64,000 bases of DNA. Origin: Niallia sp. NCCP-28. GTDB taxonomy: Bacteria > Bacillota > Bacilli > Bacillales > Cytobacillaceae. Made by a program: the position numbers and the translations under genes. Of the stretch, positions 63,501-64,000 are shown piece after piece; the first letter of the stretch is position 1; every line of letters starts with the position of its first letter. The notes beneath the pieces are model-generated. The model made no database searches. It had not been told where the DNA came from and saw only the letters and a list, made by a program, of their open reading frames with translations. The stretch lies in the NCBI RefSeq assembly GCF_023168165.1, contig NZ_BQYJ01000007.1, forward strand, positions 62,001-126,000. Direction: 5' to 3'.

Positions 63501-64000
63501 TCCTTTAGCCAGTTTAAACGTTTTAGGCGTTTTAGATGTAGAGAACACTTCATAGTTCGAATCGTCCGACCCATAAGGTTTCCTCTCCCATTTATAGGTT
63601 AATGTATCTCCATCTGGATCAGAAGAGTCATTTATTAATCCTACAGAGGTATCATTATAGACCGTGTTGCTTGGGTCAAAGGAAAACTTAGCAACTGGTG
63701 GTCTATTTGCTTGGAAGTCAAGAATAGCTTGAGATCCTTGGAAGGTCCAATAGGATGTTTGAGCCCATTTCTTTTTATTTTTATCAACGGGGCTAGTTAC
63801 GCCATACCAAATTGCAGTTTGTGATTCTTCATAATCGATTGTAGTGTACTTTTCACCTAAGTTAAAATAACGGTCATCACCTAAGTCTGCAATAACACTA
63901 GGTGCTGACTCTCTAGGTTCTTTTCGTCTTAAAACACCAGTATTATTCATTCTAAGTAAATCTGTATTTTGTCCACTTGATAATGAAAGTTTCCCTCCAC
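60543..64000 (-). CDS. Giant PKD-repeat surface protein, N-terminus beyond window
   Basis: More than 1,150 residues. The frame stays open past position 64000, so the Met at 63950 is internal. Nine tandem PKD-like domains of about 90 residues each start with NRPP.A.F...P.T.YND and contain DGD.LTYKWE and a GxWK(V/I)RLTVTD-type strand. The first three are one subtype (RKPYGSDDSNYEVFST), the next six another. A tenth divergent domain (NRVPEVTLSYNPDDVFEGD) and a C-terminal beta region follow. PKD repeats form extended rods in exported adhesins and enzymes. No sorting signal is seen at the C-terminus. It is probably an extracellular protein; the function depends on the missing N-terminus. Confidence 0.88.
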   Translation of the reverse strand, partial: GGKLSLSSGQNTDLLRMNNTGVLRRKEPRESAPSVIADLGDDRYFNLGEKYTTIDYEESQTAIWYGVTSPVDKNKKKWAQTSYWTFQGSQAILDFQANRPPVAKFSFDPSNTVYNDTSVGLINDSSDPDGDTLTYKWERKPYGSDDSNYEVFSTSKTPKTFKLAKGRYTFQLTVSDGRLESSVRHYLYVNNRPPEAKFSFDPSNTVYNDSSIGIVNTSSDIDGDSLTYKWERKPYGSDDSNYEVFSTDKTPENFKMKKGDYTFQLTVSDGEEEASVRRYLYVINRPPVAKFSFDPSNTVYNDTSIGIINTSSDVDGDSLTYKWERKPYGSDDSNYQVFSTDQTPDKFTLEKGNYTFQLTVSDGEEEVSVRHYLYVINRPPVADFTWNPTAIYNNTEVTFINKSNDLDKDTLSYTWEYQKSGTDSWNNLSKEKDPRKVFEERGDWKIRLTVNDGEASTSVTKTLTVDNRPPVAKFNYSPDTIYNDTNVRFQNLSTDEDGDTLTYKWEAQEPNSTTWTEFSTSKDPNRILNKKGSWKVRLTVTDVTGASDNVTKTINVGNRPPTAVFTYSPKTIYNDTVVKASNASTDKDGDLLTYKWEYQAPNTTTWTSFSTDKEPSRVLPQKGDWKIRLTVTDGDGASDSVTQTVKVLNRPPVANFTYSPQDIYNETNVVFKNTSTDVDGDKLTYKWEVQKPNTTTWSQISTEKDTSKVLEIKGDWKVRLTVMDDNKASDSMTKTVTVGNRPPKADYIYNPTTVYNDTNLTFTNKSSDEDGDTLTYKWEMQKPNETTWTQISTVKDITKVLNQKGSWKVKLTVTDSSNASDSISKTIEVKNRPPVADFTFSPSTIYNNTNVTFKNQSNDVDKDPLTYQWEYQAPNSFTWNSFSTGVNPSRVFDTIGEWKIRLIVKDDSGETASKTKSLVVKNRVPEVTLSYNPDDVFEGDTVNICVDVKDPDGQKMDVKLYINKNYTTKSLVLQKNGVISGSTVCYEQQESEKGRYDLSVEVNDRYDTTEVETWFYAKPLIIIGHVNHAEDWLEKHNELGHSLDKFYSGEKFFLQADVSSYPIEYVKTTLIAEQTDNTPVKITKTLSSLSDVLYDGFIYDEKHQEYPTNLKKGPAQFDFEVKYTNGVIKQDTVDIEIIDDVLKVYKYHRVY

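Overview
The window looks like part of a large, AT-rich, probably conjugative theta-replicating plasmid from a spore-forming Bacillaceae host. Low GC, strong GGAGG ribosome sites, GTG/TTG starts, Spo0E-, RsfA- and SpoIIP-type proteins and a CsoR/CopZ/CopA set suggest the host group. A RepB/Rep_3-type initiator beside an iteron array shows a plasmid origin. No rRNA or tRNA was seen. Most genes are on the minus strand.

Layout. 1-10.9 kb: copper island (copA, truncated by the window edge; copZ, csoR with CsoR-like operators; a YdhK lipoprotein; a Cys-rich four-helix copper protein; an orphan response regulator), mixed with a SpoIIP-like gene, a siroheme reductase-like protein and two IS3-family elements, one of which splits a YwmB-like gene. 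11-24 kb: secreted and small accessory genes, a two-domain cell-wall hydrolase of conjugation type (CwlT-like), a tandem-duplicated small gene, a Spo0E-like protein, a secreted nuclease, an IS1595-type transposase, a DinB-like protein and an XRE regulator. 24-32.4 kb: a six-SH3 secreted protein, then a probable defence island (AbiGi/AbiGii pair, tyrosine recombinase, DUF3800-like protein, RES-domain protein with N-terminal repeats). 32.7-42.9 kb: signal peptidase I, a broken topoisomerase III, plasmid genes of unknown function, an AT-rich palindromic repeat cluster, an RsfA-like regulator and a protein with a DnaA N-terminal-like domain. 43.3-45.5 kb: iterons and rep. 46-51.5 kb: an LPD1-like putative metallopeptidase gene interrupted by an apparently complete group II intron. 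51.5-64 kb: a DUF6094-like methyltransferase-fold protein, a DUF418 membrane protein, many unknown genes and a giant PKD-repeat protein that runs off the window.

Most striking signal. Five complete copies and one degenerate copy of a structured RNA element lie on the minus strand near 18.2, 19.6, 26.0, 40.7, 53.2 and 57.9 kb. Four complete copies and the degenerate one have a SigA-type promoter with exactly 17-bp spacing, then a U-rich leader. Complete copies carry a small covarying hairpin (GC..AGC), a conserved linker (CUAAUAAAC) and an intrinsic terminator whose base can be closed by AAACGC/GCGUUU. Three end about 30-40 nt before the start codon of an intact gene. About ten other minus-strand genes also have a terminator hairpin just before their ribosome site, two of them behind a clear promoter. 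This suggests a plasmid-wide attenuation/antitermination regulon, or a multicopy small RNA family.

Decay is widespread: ywmB-like, topB, the LPD gene, an IS3 orfA and two small genes carry one-base indels or stops. These are either real decay or assembly errors.
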